35,776 nt of DNA from Gammaproteobacteria bacterium (GTDB lineage: Bacteria > Pseudomonadota > Gammaproteobacteria > Pseudomonadales > Azotimanducaceae): contig VXSY01000050.1 of NCBI GenBank assembly GCA_009837725.1, positions 1 to 35,776 on the forward strand, given 5' to 3'. Below the pieces are notes generated by a model, which searched no databases, was not told where the DNA came from, and saw only the letters and a list, made by a program, of their open reading frames with translations. Position numbers and translations under genes: made by a program. Position 1 is the stretch's first letter. The number at the start of each line of letters is the position of its first letter. Of this stretch, positions 1 through 7,842 are shown in pieces.

Positions 1-20
1 CAGCGCGCCAGAGGGCGCGC

Positions 21-43
21 AGGGAAGGCAGGATGCCTTCCCT
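21..43. repeat. Perfect hairpin, 9-10 bp arms
   Basis: GGGAAGGCA and TGCCTTCCC form a perfect stem around a 3-nt loop. There is no U tract, so it may be a terminator of an upstream gene outside the window or a dispersed palindrome. The 12-mer GGATGCCTTCCC inside it recurs at 11026-11037 and, inverted, at 22422-22433, always in intergenic DNA. Confidence 0.6.
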
Positions 44-113
44 CCGAAGGCCCGCGTTGTTCACGCGCTAGCAGTCTGTCGGACTTGGCGGCGATGCACC
101 CGGCTGCCGGACA

Positions 114-133
114 GGGCGACGCATGCGTCGCCC
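114..133. repeat. 20-bp perfect palindrome, dispersed repeat copy 1
   Basis: GGGCGACGCATGCGTCGCCC reads identically on both strands. A copy differing at one base sits at 8739-8758 between convergent genes. Both are intergenic, which fits a REP-like or terminator-like dispersed palindrome. The rest of 1-227 holds no gene that I can support. Confidence 0.6.
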
Positions 134-227
134 CTTCTTCCGGTGGCCCCTCATGCGCTAGCGCGCCCTAACGGGCGACGCGTGCATCGGCCAGCAAGAT
201 CGTTACCATGCCGCTTCGCATTGGCAC

Positions 228-1025
228 GTGGATCATCAAGTGAGAGTTCGAGACAAGGTCGTGGTGGTGACGGGGGCGGCGAGCGGGATTGGCCGCGCGC
301 TTGCGCGCGTCTTTGCCGGGCCGGAGGGGGCGCGGCATGTCGTGTGTGCGGACATCGACGGCGCTGGGGCTGAGGCGGTGGCAACGGAACTCGGCGGATC
401 GGCGCAGGCTGTCGATGTGGGTAGTGAAGCCGACATCGTTCGTCTGATCGAGACGACGGAATCCGAGCTCGGGCCCATCGACCTCTTCTGCTCCAACGCG
501 GGAATCGCCGAGGGCAAAGGCATCGACGAGCCGGACGAGATGTGGGATCGGATCTGGCGCATCAACACCATGTCGCACGTGTGGGCGGCGCGGCATTTGG
601 TGCCGCGCATGGTGGCGCGGGGCGGCGGGTATCTGTTCAGCACGGCATCGGCGGCTGGGCTTCTGACCCAGATTGGCTCGGTGACCTATGCGGTGACCAA
701 GCACGCTGCAGTGGCGCTGGCGGAGTGGCTGTCCATCACTCACCACCGCGACGGCATCCGTGTGACGGTGCTCTGTCCGCAGGCGGTGCGCACCAACATG
801 ACCGGCCCGAACTCGGCCAATCCCAACGCGGCCAGCGTCGCTAGCGTCGACGGCTTGCTCGAACCGGAGGTGGTGGCGCAAGTGTGCGTCGAGGCCATCG
901 ACGAGGAGCGTTTCTTCGCCCTCCCCCACGAGATCGTGACCGAATACAGGCGCCGCAAGGTCGCCGACCCAGACCGTTGGCTAGGCGGCATGAGGCGGCT
1001 GCAGGAACGGTATATGGAAGACTGA
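228..1025 (+). CDS. SDR family NAD(P)-dependent oxidoreductase
   Basis: This is a classical short-chain dehydrogenase/reductase of 265 aa, the usual size for the family. The Rossmann motif TGAASGIG lies near residues 15-22. An acidic patch (CADID) after beta-2 suggests NAD rather than NADP. The NAG motif, the catalytic Ser in FSTASAAG and YAVTK (Tyr-x3-Lys) are all intact. The start is a GTG at 228 with no strong Shine-Dalgarno sequence; GTG at 240 is an equally plausible start that removes four residues. The substrate cannot be read from the sequence. An imperfect hairpin (CGGCCC 1030-1035 with GGGCCG 1048-1053) follows the stop and may terminate transcription. The next gene lies on the same strand but is unrelated in function. 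Confidence 0.9.
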   Translation: MDHQVRVRDKVVVVTGAASGIGRALARVFAGPEGARHVVCADIDGAGAEAVATELGGSAQAVDVGSEADIVRLIETTESELGPIDLFCSNAGIAEGKGIDEPDEMWDRIWRINTMSHVWAARHLVPRMVARGGGYLFSTASAAGLLTQIGSVTYAVTKHAAVALAEWLSITHHRDGIRVTVLCPQAVRTNMTGPNSANPNAASVASVDGLLEPEVVAQVCVEAIDEERFFALPHEIVTEYRRRKVADPDRWLGGMRRLQERYMED

Positions 1026-1027
1026 GG

Positions 1028-1054
1028 GACGGCCCTTCTACAAGGAGGGGCCGC
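1028..1054 (+). terminator. Imperfect hairpin after the SDR gene
   Basis: CGGCCC (1030-1035) pairs with GGGCCG (1048-1053), and a partly wobble-paired TTCT/AGGA extension continues inward. It begins a few bases after the stop codon at 1023-1025. There is no U tract. The AAGGAGG inside the right arm could instead serve as a ribosome binding site for an ATG at 1060. Confidence 0.35.
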
Positions 1055-1095
1055 CGCCCATGCGAGCAAGACCCCCAACCGAGATACCTCTTGAT

Positions 1096-1665
1096 ATGAA
1101 GGCCATATGCGTAATCTGCGGCTCAAACGCCGGTCGTGACCCACGCTACGCTGCTGTCGCTCGTGAACTGGGGCAAGAACTCGCATCGCGAGGCCTGACC
1201 CTCGTCTATGGCGGCGCCGGCGTCGGGCTGATGGGCGCGGTGGCAGACGCCACCCTCGATGCCGGCGGCGAAGCCATCGGCATCATCACGGCGCCACTAG
1301 CCGAAAAAGTCGGCCATCCCAAGGTGCAGGTCGAGACCGTACCAACCCTGCACGAACGCAAGCGACGATTCTCGGAACTCGCCGACGCCTACGTCGCCCT
1401 TCCAGGCGGCTTCGGCACCCTGGACGAACTGTTCGAGGCCGTCACGTGGAACCAACTCGGCATTCACGAGCGCCCCACTGGGCTGCTCAACGTCGCCGGC
1501 TTCTATGACCCGCTCATGGATTTCCTGCGTCGCGTATCGAAACAAGGCTTCGTCCGCCAGCAACACTTGGCGTCGATCCTCATAGGCGATGCCCCCAACG
1601 ACCTCCTGGGCGCCCTGCAAAGCTGGACACCGCCCGACCCGAACAAGTGGGTCGCCGACGACTGA
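1096..1665 (+). CDS. LOG family protein (cytokinin riboside phosphoribohydrolase-like)
   Basis: The product is about 189 aa and belongs to the LOG family, formerly called lysine-decarboxylase-like. These proteins hydrolyse nucleoside 5'-monophosphates to free base and ribose phosphate. The signature PGGFGTLDE is intact, as is the upstream LHERK box and the glycine-rich GGAGVGLMG phosphate loop. I prefer the ATG at 1096 because it places MKAICVICGSN at the N terminus as in the family. An ATG at 1060 would add twelve unconserved residues, although AAGGAGG at 1042-1048 lies upstream of it. The enzyme is cytoplasmic, with no signal peptide. Bacterial LOG proteins are often nucleotide-salvage enzymes, so cytokinin synthesis should not be assumed. 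Confidence 0.88.
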   Translation: MKAICVICGSNAGRDPRYAAVARELGQELASRGLTLVYGGAGVGLMGAVADATLDAGGEAIGIITAPLAEKVGHPKVQVETVPTLHERKRRFSELADAYVALPGGFGTLDELFEAVTWNQLGIHERPTGLLNVAGFYDPLMDFLRRVSKQGFVRQQHLASILIGDAPNDLLGALQSWTPPDPNKWVADD

Positions 1666-1670
1666 GTTCG

Positions 1671-2492
1671 TTAACCCCGGTACAGGCTTAACCCAAAGGG
1701 AGACCAAATCCCCGCCACCAGTAGGCCCCAAATAAGCCACCGCCGCAGCGACCCCCGAAGCGGACATTTCTGGCCTTCGCGCAAGATGGCCCGCAACCGG
1801 CGACGTTCTTCCGCACTTGTGCAGGCGTCGAGCGTCTTCGGTACAAATGCACCCGGGTGAGGGAGGATCACCACGGCACGGGAACGACCCCCGATGGCAA
1901 CGTCAAAGTGGACGGAACGACCACCGTCGATGTTCCAGTGCTTCGTGCAGGCATCCCTCGCGTGGGCACCGAACAAGACGATGACGCGAGCTGCGGACTG
2001 CGACAGCACTTTGTCGAACCACCTTTGTATACAGGCCGGCAGGGCATCCTTGACGCCCTGTTCGCGCTTTGACTTGCAATGCACGACCTCGGTCAAGGCG
2101 AAGTACCTGCCCTCAACCGCGGTACGTTCAAGCAACTCCGTGGCACGTTTCCGCGCGCTCGTCCAATATTTGACCCCGTTGAAGGGCATCCGCTTCGCCC
2201 AACAGCCATCCTTGTCGAAGCGACGCTGGAAGAAATCCTTCGTCTTCGCTTCGCTCCACGATGAGGTCGGGAACACCTCGTCCTCGCTGATGCTGGGATT
2301 CGAGCCCACGAACAGAATCGGGGCGCATTCGATATGACCACTCCAAGGCTCCGGCACTTGGAACTTGGCGGTGTCCCCCTCTTGGACGCCGACGATGGCA
2401 GTACAGGGGTGCGAGGGATTAACGCGGGCGTCGTCCAAGTGGCTGCATCGTGTGATAGCGATCAGCAGCTCGTCGCGCCGATGGTTCGCCAT
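1671..2492 (-). CDS. Uracil-DNA-glycosylase-like protein (predicted)
   Basis: The product is about 273 aa, and I do not recognise a named family with certainty. Near residues 60-75 is ILFVGSNPSIS, resembling the GxNP(S/G) first motif of the uracil-DNA glycosylase superfamily. Further on, EVVHCKS and a conserved Cys precede a beta strand ending VIVLFG. Near the C terminus is ILPHPG, in the position of the HPS/HPG second motif. Together these suggest a UDG/MUG fold, with DNA as a possible substrate; this is inference from motifs. The tail of about 30 residues is hydrophobic and Trp-rich. ATG at 2492 is preferred over an upstream in-frame TTG at 2504. The gene follows the nuclease gene by a gap of under 50 bp and is the last of a three-gene minus-strand unit with lower GC than its flanks. 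Confidence 0.7.
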   Translation of the reverse strand: MANHRRDELLIAITRCSHLDDARVNPSHPCTAIVGVQEGDTAKFQVPEPWSGHIECAPILFVGSNPSISEDEVFPTSSWSEAKTKDFFQRRFDKDGCWAKRMPFNGVKYWTSARKRATELLERTAVEGRYFALTEVVHCKSKREQGVKDALPACIQRWFDKVLSQSAARVIVLFGAHARDACTKHWNIDGGRSVHFDVAIGGRSRAVVILPHPGAFVPKTLDACTSAEERRRLRAILREGQKCPLRGSLRRWLIWGLLVAGIWSPFGLSLYRG

Positions 2493-2538
2493 CACTCGCC
2501 GCAATTGCCAGAGCTGTAGGCACCGATGCAGCCGTCAA

Positions 2539-3858
2539 TCATCGCGGTCGGCCGATGTCGAGTCGCCCAGGCCCCTTGCTCGTCACCAAGCTGACGCCGC
2601 TCGGGTAGTTCTCATGCGCTACACGAAGGCCGTAGTTCTCTTTACCTTGCACCCAAATGCACGGCGCGGTGTCCAGTTCGAAGAGGGCGTGATGCAATTG
2701 CCCATACGGAGAGTCGAGAAATCTGCTGCGATGCTCGAATCTGCTCTGTTTGTGGACTTCGCGAGAGACGAATGGGCTTTGCTTCGTTAGCTCGCCGACG
2801 GCCCGCTTCAACGCAAGCCCTAGTCCTCGGCAATCGAAGTCCTGCACCTCTAACGTGACGCCATTGACGCTGCGCGCTACTCCCACCTCTCCCATCGCAC
2901 TCCAGAACGCACCCGTCGCCTGCTCGCCGAAAAAATGCTCGAATGTCCTGGTTCCGGGAGCTCCCGTACTGACATTGCGTGCTTGCGGTCCTGAAATGTG
3001 CTTGAAGACGTACTCCCTATGCTGTTCCCAAAGCGCGCCATTGGTCCATGGAATTGCTGCGACGTCTAGCCAACTTATGTGTCGCAGGTGGGCATTCGCG
3101 AAGGCATTGCCTTCTCTAGCTGCGAGTTGCTCGGAGAACTCTCGGAAGGCCTGGACGGCCTTCGGAACTCGTGGCTCTTCCTCTAGCGACGCCTCGTTGA
3201 AAGGCGTAAGGAACGCAAGGGCAACGGAGTTCTGGCCGCCGAAGCTCCGGCAAAGGTCTTGCCAGTACTTCGCTAGCTGATCGCTGCGAACCGACGCGTC
3301 GACAGTTTTCACTTCCATTCCAATGGCGCGATCGTTAGCAACGTCGCGGATGAGAACGTCAATGCGGCGACCGTCGCGGAGCTTCGCCTCCGCCTTCACC
3401 TCCGCCGCAGCGGGCACGGACCAATCCGCCGGTGCCAGGAGTTTCCATACGTCCTCAAACAGCGATCGACCGCGGTGAAGACTTGCGCTCAGTGCATCGC
3501 ACACAAACTGGGAATGGAAGGGCTCTTGTCGACTGGTGACTTGCCGGATGCTCTCAAAAATGTTCAATTCTGGAAGAATGGAGCCTCGCCCGAGCACCTC
3601 ATGCCCGGCCTGGAGCTCGAACTCAACGCCTCGTGGGAGACGGCGAGTCTCATGCGGCTGCACTGCCAGTTCCAACCGGACGGAACCGTCGTAGTCTTCT
3701 GAGCCGGATGCCTCTAGTAGCACGCTCACCGGCGGACAGTCCTGGCCCGGGAAAACCGCTACACTGCTGATAGGCTCGCCACGGGCAAGGACGTCGAGCG
3801 GGCGCTCGCAAGAGGGGTGGAAACTCGCCTCAACGGCATGCTGACCCGTCCGTCTCAT
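2539..3858 (-). CDS. PD-(D/E)XK nuclease-like protein
   Basis: The product is 439 aa. A helix with FVCDALSASL and FEDVWKLL is followed by E153 or E157, then GRRIDVLI with D167, a 14-residue gap, and MEVKT with E182 and K184. This E...D...ExK arrangement is the PD-(D/E)XK active site. The following helix RSDQLAKYWQDL is also typical of the larger members. The N-terminal 110 residues look like a beta-rich domain, and the C-terminal 220 residues match nothing I know. The role is probably nucleic-acid cleavage, possibly in defence. The ATG overlaps the upstream stop (ATGA), so the two genes are translationally coupled. The lower GC suggests horizontal acquisition. Confidence 0.78.
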   Translation of the reverse strand: MRRTGQHAVEASFHPSCERPLDVLARGEPISSVAVFPGQDCPPVSVLLEASGSEDYDGSVRLELAVQPHETRRLPRGVEFELQAGHEVLGRGSILPELNIFESIRQVTSRQEPFHSQFVCDALSASLHRGRSLFEDVWKLLAPADWSVPAAAEVKAEAKLRDGRRIDVLIRDVANDRAIGMEVKTVDASVRSDQLAKYWQDLCRSFGGQNSVALAFLTPFNEASLEEEPRVPKAVQAFREFSEQLAAREGNAFANAHLRHISWLDVAAIPWTNGALWEQHREYVFKHISGPQARNVSTGAPGTRTFEHFFGEQATGAFWSAMGEVGVARSVNGVTLEVQDFDCRGLGLALKRAVGELTKQSPFVSREVHKQSRFEHRSRFLDSPYGQLHHALFELDTAPCIWVQGKENYGLRVAHENYPSGVSLVTSKGPGRLDIGRPR

Positions 3859-4160
3859 GTGCGCTCCTCCACACCAACGATGTCAACGTCGGCCAAATCG
3901 ACCACGTAAACAGCGTCGCCGATCCCATCTAGACCGTCACAGCTATACGATTCTTGGACTATGCCTTCGTGTACGTTCACGGTTACAACCCGCCCCGGAA
4001 AGCCATCGTCGAGCGCACGACCCCATGCCCACGCCGCTGTGCTCGTTCGCGCCAACCATTTGCCGTAACCACAGCTATTGGGACCGGCCCTCAGGCAGCC
4101 GAACTCGACGATGTCGTTCCACTCGACCTCCTCCACATACCTGAACAACCGCATGACCAT
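3855..4160 (-). CDS. Small orphan protein, first gene of nuclease cassette
   Basis: The product is about 101 aa with no function I recognise. The sequence begins with a hydrophobic/aromatic RLFRYVEEVEW and contains GYGKWLARTSTAAWAWG in the middle. It ends with a strand DAVYVVDLADVDIVGVEE. The KW(L/F)A...A..W pattern faintly recalls ADP-ribosyltransferase-like folds in small toxins, but this is weak. The start is set at ATG 4160 because a longer reading to 4205 would begin between the -35 and -10 of the best promoter; ATG 4154 is an alternative. It overlaps the nuclease start by four bases (ATGA). It could be a toxin, antitoxin, sensor or regulator of the two downstream proteins. Confidence 0.65.
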   Translation of the reverse strand: MVMRLFRYVEEVEWNDIVEFGCLRAGPNSCGYGKWLARTSTAAWAWGRALDDGFPGRVVTVNVHEGIVQESYSCDGLDGIGDAVYVVDLADVDIVGVEERT

Positions 4161-4185
4161 AATTTCCCAATACAGAGCACACGGA

Positions 4186-4213
4186 ATCCTACGCCCGCGC
4201 GACATACGGTCAA
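4186..4213 (-). promoter_or_regulatory. Predicted sigma70 promoter of the nuclease cassette
   Basis: On the minus strand TTGACC (4208-4213) is followed after 16 bases by TAGGAT (4186-4191), matching the -35 and -10 consensus at 5/6 and 4/6. This would place transcription about 20 nt upstream of the ATG at 4160. It is a pattern match only. Confidence 0.45.
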
Positions 4214-4260
4214 GGTGCGCTGGTTCATCGTCGTTCCGACAGGGCGCGTCAGCGTACCCT

Positions 4261-5046
4261 TCACGGCCGGGTTGCCGTTACCAGAAACTGCGGCAGGGAG
4301 AACAGGAATCGGCCCTCTTCGACTGCCGTCTCCGCTTGCGTGAGCAACGCGCCCGCCTCTTCGCTCGACAACAGATCAAACTGCGTGGCGTAGCTTGCCA
4401 TGTTGCGCAGCACCAGCAGGCTACCGCCTTCGGTATCGGCGCCGGCGCGAATCGTCACGTGAACGTCCTCGAAGCCGGCGTCCAGTAGGTGGCCGCGCAG
4501 GCTGCGCCCGATTTCCGGTTCCTTGAATGCTGGAGCCGCGGCGGCGAAGAAGCGTTCCGTCACGGCCCTGCCCCAGGGCTCGACGATGACGAAGCCCCAG
4601 TCGCTGTCGATGGCGAGCAGGCGACCGCCGGGTTCGATCACGCGGTGGAACTCCGCCAGGGTGGCGGAGAGGTCGGGCACGTATTCCAGCACGTTCTTGC
4701 AAAGGGCCCGGTTGACGGCACCGTCGGCGAGGGGGATGTGGCCGTCCTGCAACAGGTGGAAGGAGACGTTGTCGGTGCCGGCAGCGCGGCCCGTGGCGTC
4801 GGCGACGAAGCGGGCGTTGATGTCCACGCCATGCACCTGTCCGCCTGGCGCGACCATCTCCGCCATGCCGAGCGAGACGAAGCCGGGGCCGCAGCCGTAG
4901 TCCATCACCCGGCAGCCCGGCGCGAGTTCCAGCAGAGCGAGCAGTTCCGCATGACCCTCCCGCCACACGAACATGCGCTCGTAGCGCTCGATGCGTTCGT
5001 CCTCGATCGTGCGCCAGTGATCCGTGTGGTAGGTCTTTGCGTCCAT
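4261..5046 (-). CDS. Class I SAM-dependent methyltransferase
   Basis: The product is 261 aa. Motif I is VMDYGCGPGF (GxGxG at residues 51-55). The acidic SAM-ribose residue follows in GVDIN (D75). A later NRALCKNVLEYVPD segment corresponds to the post-motif II region of the Methyltransf_11/25 type. The protein is cytoplasmic, with no targeting signal. The substrate is unknown; the family includes small-molecule and quinone methylases, and nothing marks it as a DNA methylase. Its GC is like the chromosomal neighbours, so I do not group it with the nuclease cassette downstream despite the shared strand. It is transcribed divergently from aceE, with only about 50 bp between the start codons. Confidence 0.85.
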   Translation of the reverse strand: MDAKTYHTDHWRTIEDERIERYERMFVWREGHAELLALLELAPGCRVMDYGCGPGFVSLGMAEMVAPGGQVHGVDINARFVADATGRAAGTDNVSFHLLQDGHIPLADGAVNRALCKNVLEYVPDLSATLAEFHRVIEPGGRLLAIDSDWGFVIVEPWGRAVTERFFAAAAPAFKEPEIGRSLRGHLLDAGFEDVHVTIRAGADTEGGSLLVLRNMASYATQFDLLSSEEAGALLTQAETAVEEGRFLFSLPQFLVTATRP

Positions 5047-5096
5047 GCCGCGTGGGTCTCCTGTCGCTAATCCGCCGTTGTCGGTATTCTCGCACC

Positions 5097-7763
5097 GTGG
5101 CCACGCAGGAACACATCGCCTCGCGCGCGGACGACGACTGGGAGTTCGAGCAGCAGGAATGGATCGAGGCGCTCGCTGGCGTGCTCTCGGAGAGAGGCGG
5201 CGAGGGTGCCAAGAAGCTGATGGGCCGGCTGCAGCACGAGCTCTCGCGCGCTGGCGTCGTGCTCACGGACGCGGCGCTCAACACCCCCTACAAGAACACC
5301 ATTCCCTTGCGCGACCAGCCGCCGTATCCGGGCGACATCGAACTCGAAACGCGCATCGAGAACATCCTGCGCTGGAATGCGGCGGCCATGGTGCTGCAAG
5401 CCTACGACAGCGGCTCCGGCGTCGGCGGCCACATCGCCACCTATCTTTCCGCCTCGACCATGATGGAAGTGGGGCTCAACCACATCTTTCGCGCCAAAAG
5501 CGACGACTACGGCGGCGATCAGGTGCATTTTCAGGCGCACACCTCGCCCGGCATCTACGCCCGCGCCTTCCTCGAGGGCAGGCTCGGCGAAGAGGAGCTC
5601 GCCAACTTTCGCCGCGAACTCGCCGAGGGCGGCGGCCTGCCTTCCTATCCGCACCCGCGCCGGATGCCTTGGTTCTGGCAGATGCCCTGCGCGAGCATGG
5701 GGCTTTCGACACCGAGCGCCATCTATCAGGCGCGCTTCGCCAAGTATCTGGAGCATCGGGGCCTCAAGGCCAAGAACGGCGGCAAGATCTGGACCTTCAT
5801 TGGCGATGGCGAATCGGACGAGCCGGAGGTGCTCGGCACCATCAACATCGCCGCCCGCGAGCGCCTCGACAACTTTGTGCTGGTGGTGAACTGCAACCTG
5901 CAACGGCTCGACGGCCCGGTACGAGGTAACGGCAAGATCATCCAGGAGCTCGAACGCGCTTTTCGCGGCGCCGACTGGCACGTCATCAAGGTGATCTGGG
6001 GCGGTGGCTGGGACGTGCTGCTCGAACGCGACGCGGACGGCATCCTCGAAACGCGGATGGAACAGGCGGTGGACGGGGACTACCAGATGTACACCGTCTC
6101 GCCCGGCGATTTCGTGCGCGAGCATTGGGTGGAGGACAACCCTGCCCTCAAGCGCTTGATGAGTGCGCTGACCGACGAGGAGATTCGCTCCATCCGCCGG
6201 GGCGGCCACGACCACAAGAAGATCTTCGCCGCGTTCCGTCAGGCCCAGCAAGTGACCGGCAAGCCCTGCGTGCTGCTGCTGAAGACCGTGAAGGGCGATG
6301 GCTTGGGGCCCCGCGTTGAGGGCAGCAATACGGTTCACCAGAAGAAATACCTCTCTCCAGATGAAAGGCGGGAACTCGCAGATCGGCTCGGCATCGTCAT
6401 GCCGCAGGAAGACATCGACCGCGCCGGCTTCTATCGGCCAGAACCCGACAGCCCCGAGACCCATTACCTGATCGAGCGACGGCAAGCGCTTGGCGGGTTC
6501 GTTCCCGAACGCAAGGTACGCTGCCCGGCACTTGCGCCGCCGCCCTTGGACCTCTTCCGCGACATGCTCGAAGGCACCGGCGAGCGTGCCATATCCACCA
6601 CGATGGCGATGGTGCGGATGTTGCAAAAGCTGCTCCGCGACGATGCGCTCGCGCGCTACATCGTGCCCATCGTGCCGGACGAGGCGCGCACCTTCGGCAT
6701 GGACGGGCTGTTCCCGCAGGCCGGCATTTACTCGCCGGAAGGCCAGCATTACCGCCCCGTGGACGCCGGCACCATCGCCCCGTATCGAGAGGCCGAGGAC
6801 GGCCAAATTCTCCAGGAAGGCATTTGCGAGACCGGCGCGATGGCCTCGTTCCTCGCCGCCGGCACCGCCTACGCCAACTACGGCCTGCCGATGGTGCCGT
6901 TCTACATCTTCTATTCGATGTTCGGCTTTCAGCGCGTCGGCGACATGATCTGGGCCGCCGGCGACATGATGTGCAAGGGCTTCCTGCTCGGCGGCACCTC
7001 CGGACGCACCACTCTAAACGGCGAAGGCGTACAGCATCAGGACGGCCACTCCCACCTCATGGCCGCCACCATCCCCAACCTTGTCAGCTACGACCCGGCC
7101 TTCGCCTTCGAGCTCGCCGTGATCGTCACCGACGGCATCCGCCGGATGTACGCCGAGCAGGAGGATGTCTTCTACTACCTCACCCTCACCAACCAGAACT
7201 ACGCGATGCCACCGATGCCGGACGGCGCCGAAGAGGGCATCGTCCGAGGCATGTATGCACTGCACCGAACCGCCGATGCCGACGTGAACCTCCTCGGCAG
7301 CGGCGCCATCATGGACGAGACCCTGGCGGCGGCGGAGCGCCTGCGCGCCTTCGGCCATCGCGTAAACGTGTGGAGCGTCACCAGTTACACCGAACTCGCC
7401 CGCCAGGGCATGGCGGCGGAACGGGCACAGCTCGTGTCCGCCGGCGACTCCGACGAGCGCCCCTACGTCGAGACGCTGCTCGAAGGCGAAGAAGGCATCT
7501 TCGTAGCCGCCTCCGATTACATGAAGGCCCTGCCACTGTCCATCACGCGCTGGCTGCCAAACGCCTGCACCGTCCTCGGCACCGACGGCTACGGCCTTTC
7601 CGAGTCGCGCGAGGACCTGCGCGACTACTTCGAGGTCTCCCGCGACTGGATCACCTTCGCGGCTCTCTCAACTCTGGCCCGCGCCAACCGTGCCAACGTG
7701 CAGGACGCGCTTTCGTTCGCCAACGAAGCTGGGTTGGACCTGGAGAAGACCCTGCCAGCCTGA
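5097..7763 (+). CDS. aceE: Pyruvate dehydrogenase E1 component, homodimeric type
   Basis: This is the thiamine-diphosphate-dependent E1 that decarboxylates pyruvate and acetylates the lipoyl domain of E2. The product is about 888 aa, close to the 887 aa of E. coli AceE, and aligns along its length. The ThDP/Mg motif starts with GDGESDEPE and ends with NCNLQRLDGPV. SYPHPRRMPWFWQ, GGHDHKKI, the FGMDGLFPQAGIYSP region and GRTTLNGEGVQHQDGHS are all present. GTG at 5097 is preferred because a longer TTG start at 5037 would run into the divergent methyltransferase start. No dihydrolipoyl transacetylase (E2) or dihydrolipoyl dehydrogenase (E3) gene follows; the next genes are a toxin-antitoxin pair. 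E2 and E3 must therefore lie elsewhere. Confidence 0.96.
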   Translation: MATQEHIASRADDDWEFEQQEWIEALAGVLSERGGEGAKKLMGRLQHELSRAGVVLTDAALNTPYKNTIPLRDQPPYPGDIELETRIENILRWNAAAMVLQAYDSGSGVGGHIATYLSASTMMEVGLNHIFRAKSDDYGGDQVHFQAHTSPGIYARAFLEGRLGEEELANFRRELAEGGGLPSYPHPRRMPWFWQMPCASMGLSTPSAIYQARFAKYLEHRGLKAKNGGKIWTFIGDGESDEPEVLGTINIAARERLDNFVLVVNCNLQRLDGPVRGNGKIIQELERAFRGADWHVIKVIWGGGWDVLLERDADGILETRMEQAVDGDYQMYTVSPGDFVREHWVEDNPALKRLMSALTDEEIRSIRRGGHDHKKIFAAFRQAQQVTGKPCVLLLKTVKGDGLGPRVEGSNTVHQKKYLSPDERRELADRLGIVMPQEDIDRAGFYRPEPDSPETHYLIERRQALGGFVPERKVRCPALAPPPLDLFRDMLEGTGERAISTTMAMVRMLQKLLRDDALARYIVPIVPDEARTFGMDGLFPQAGIYSPEGQHYRPVDAGTIAPYREAEDGQILQEGICETGAMASFLAAGTAYANYGLPMVPFYIFYSMFGFQRVGDMIWAAGDMMCKGFLLGGTSGRTTLNGEGVQHQDGHSHLMAATIPNLVSYDPAFAFELAVIVTDGIRRMYAEQEDVFYYLTLTNQNYAMPPMPDGAEEGIVRGMYALHRTADADVNLLGSGAIMDETLAAAERLRAFGHRVNVWSVTSYTELARQGMAAERAQLVSAGDSDERPYVETLLEGEEGIFVAASDYMKALPLSITRWLPNACTVLGTDGYGLSESREDLRDYFEVSRDWITFAALSTLARANRANVQDALSFANEAGLDLEKTLPA

Positions 7764-7768
7764 TCACA

Positions 7769-7817
7769 TTTCGCCAGTTGACACTCCATCTGGCGACATC
7801 TAATCTTTTCGCCAGAT
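7769..7817 (+). promoter_or_regulatory. TA promoter with three alternating operator half-sites
   Basis: TCGCCAG occurs at 7771-7777, inverted as CTGGCGA at 7790-7796, and direct again at 7809-7815. The sites are spaced exactly 19 bp apart with 12-bp gaps. TTGACA (7778-7783) lies in the first gap. The -10 candidates TCTAAT (7799-7804) and TAATCT (7801-7806) lie in the second. The second pair extends to nine bases (ATCTGGCGA/TCGCCAGAT). The layout suits cooperative autorepression by the antitoxin or the antitoxin-toxin complex, which would occlude both promoter elements. Confidence 0.7.
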
Positions 7818-7842
7818 TTAGAGATGACCGGGTGAAATCACC

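Noticed and set aside
168-929. Antisense frame of 253 codons
   Set aside because: It is complementary to the SDR gene, which shows intact catalytic motifs.
4261-5046. Methyltransferase as a fourth member of the nuclease cassette
   Set aside because: Its GC is like the chromosome, a predicted promoter for the cassette lies between, and its motifs are those of small-molecule methylases rather than DNA methylases.
5067-6806. Long antisense open frame of 579 codons
   Set aside because: It is the complement of aceE, whose codon pattern in GC-rich DNA keeps the opposite frame open; its sequence has no recognisable domain.
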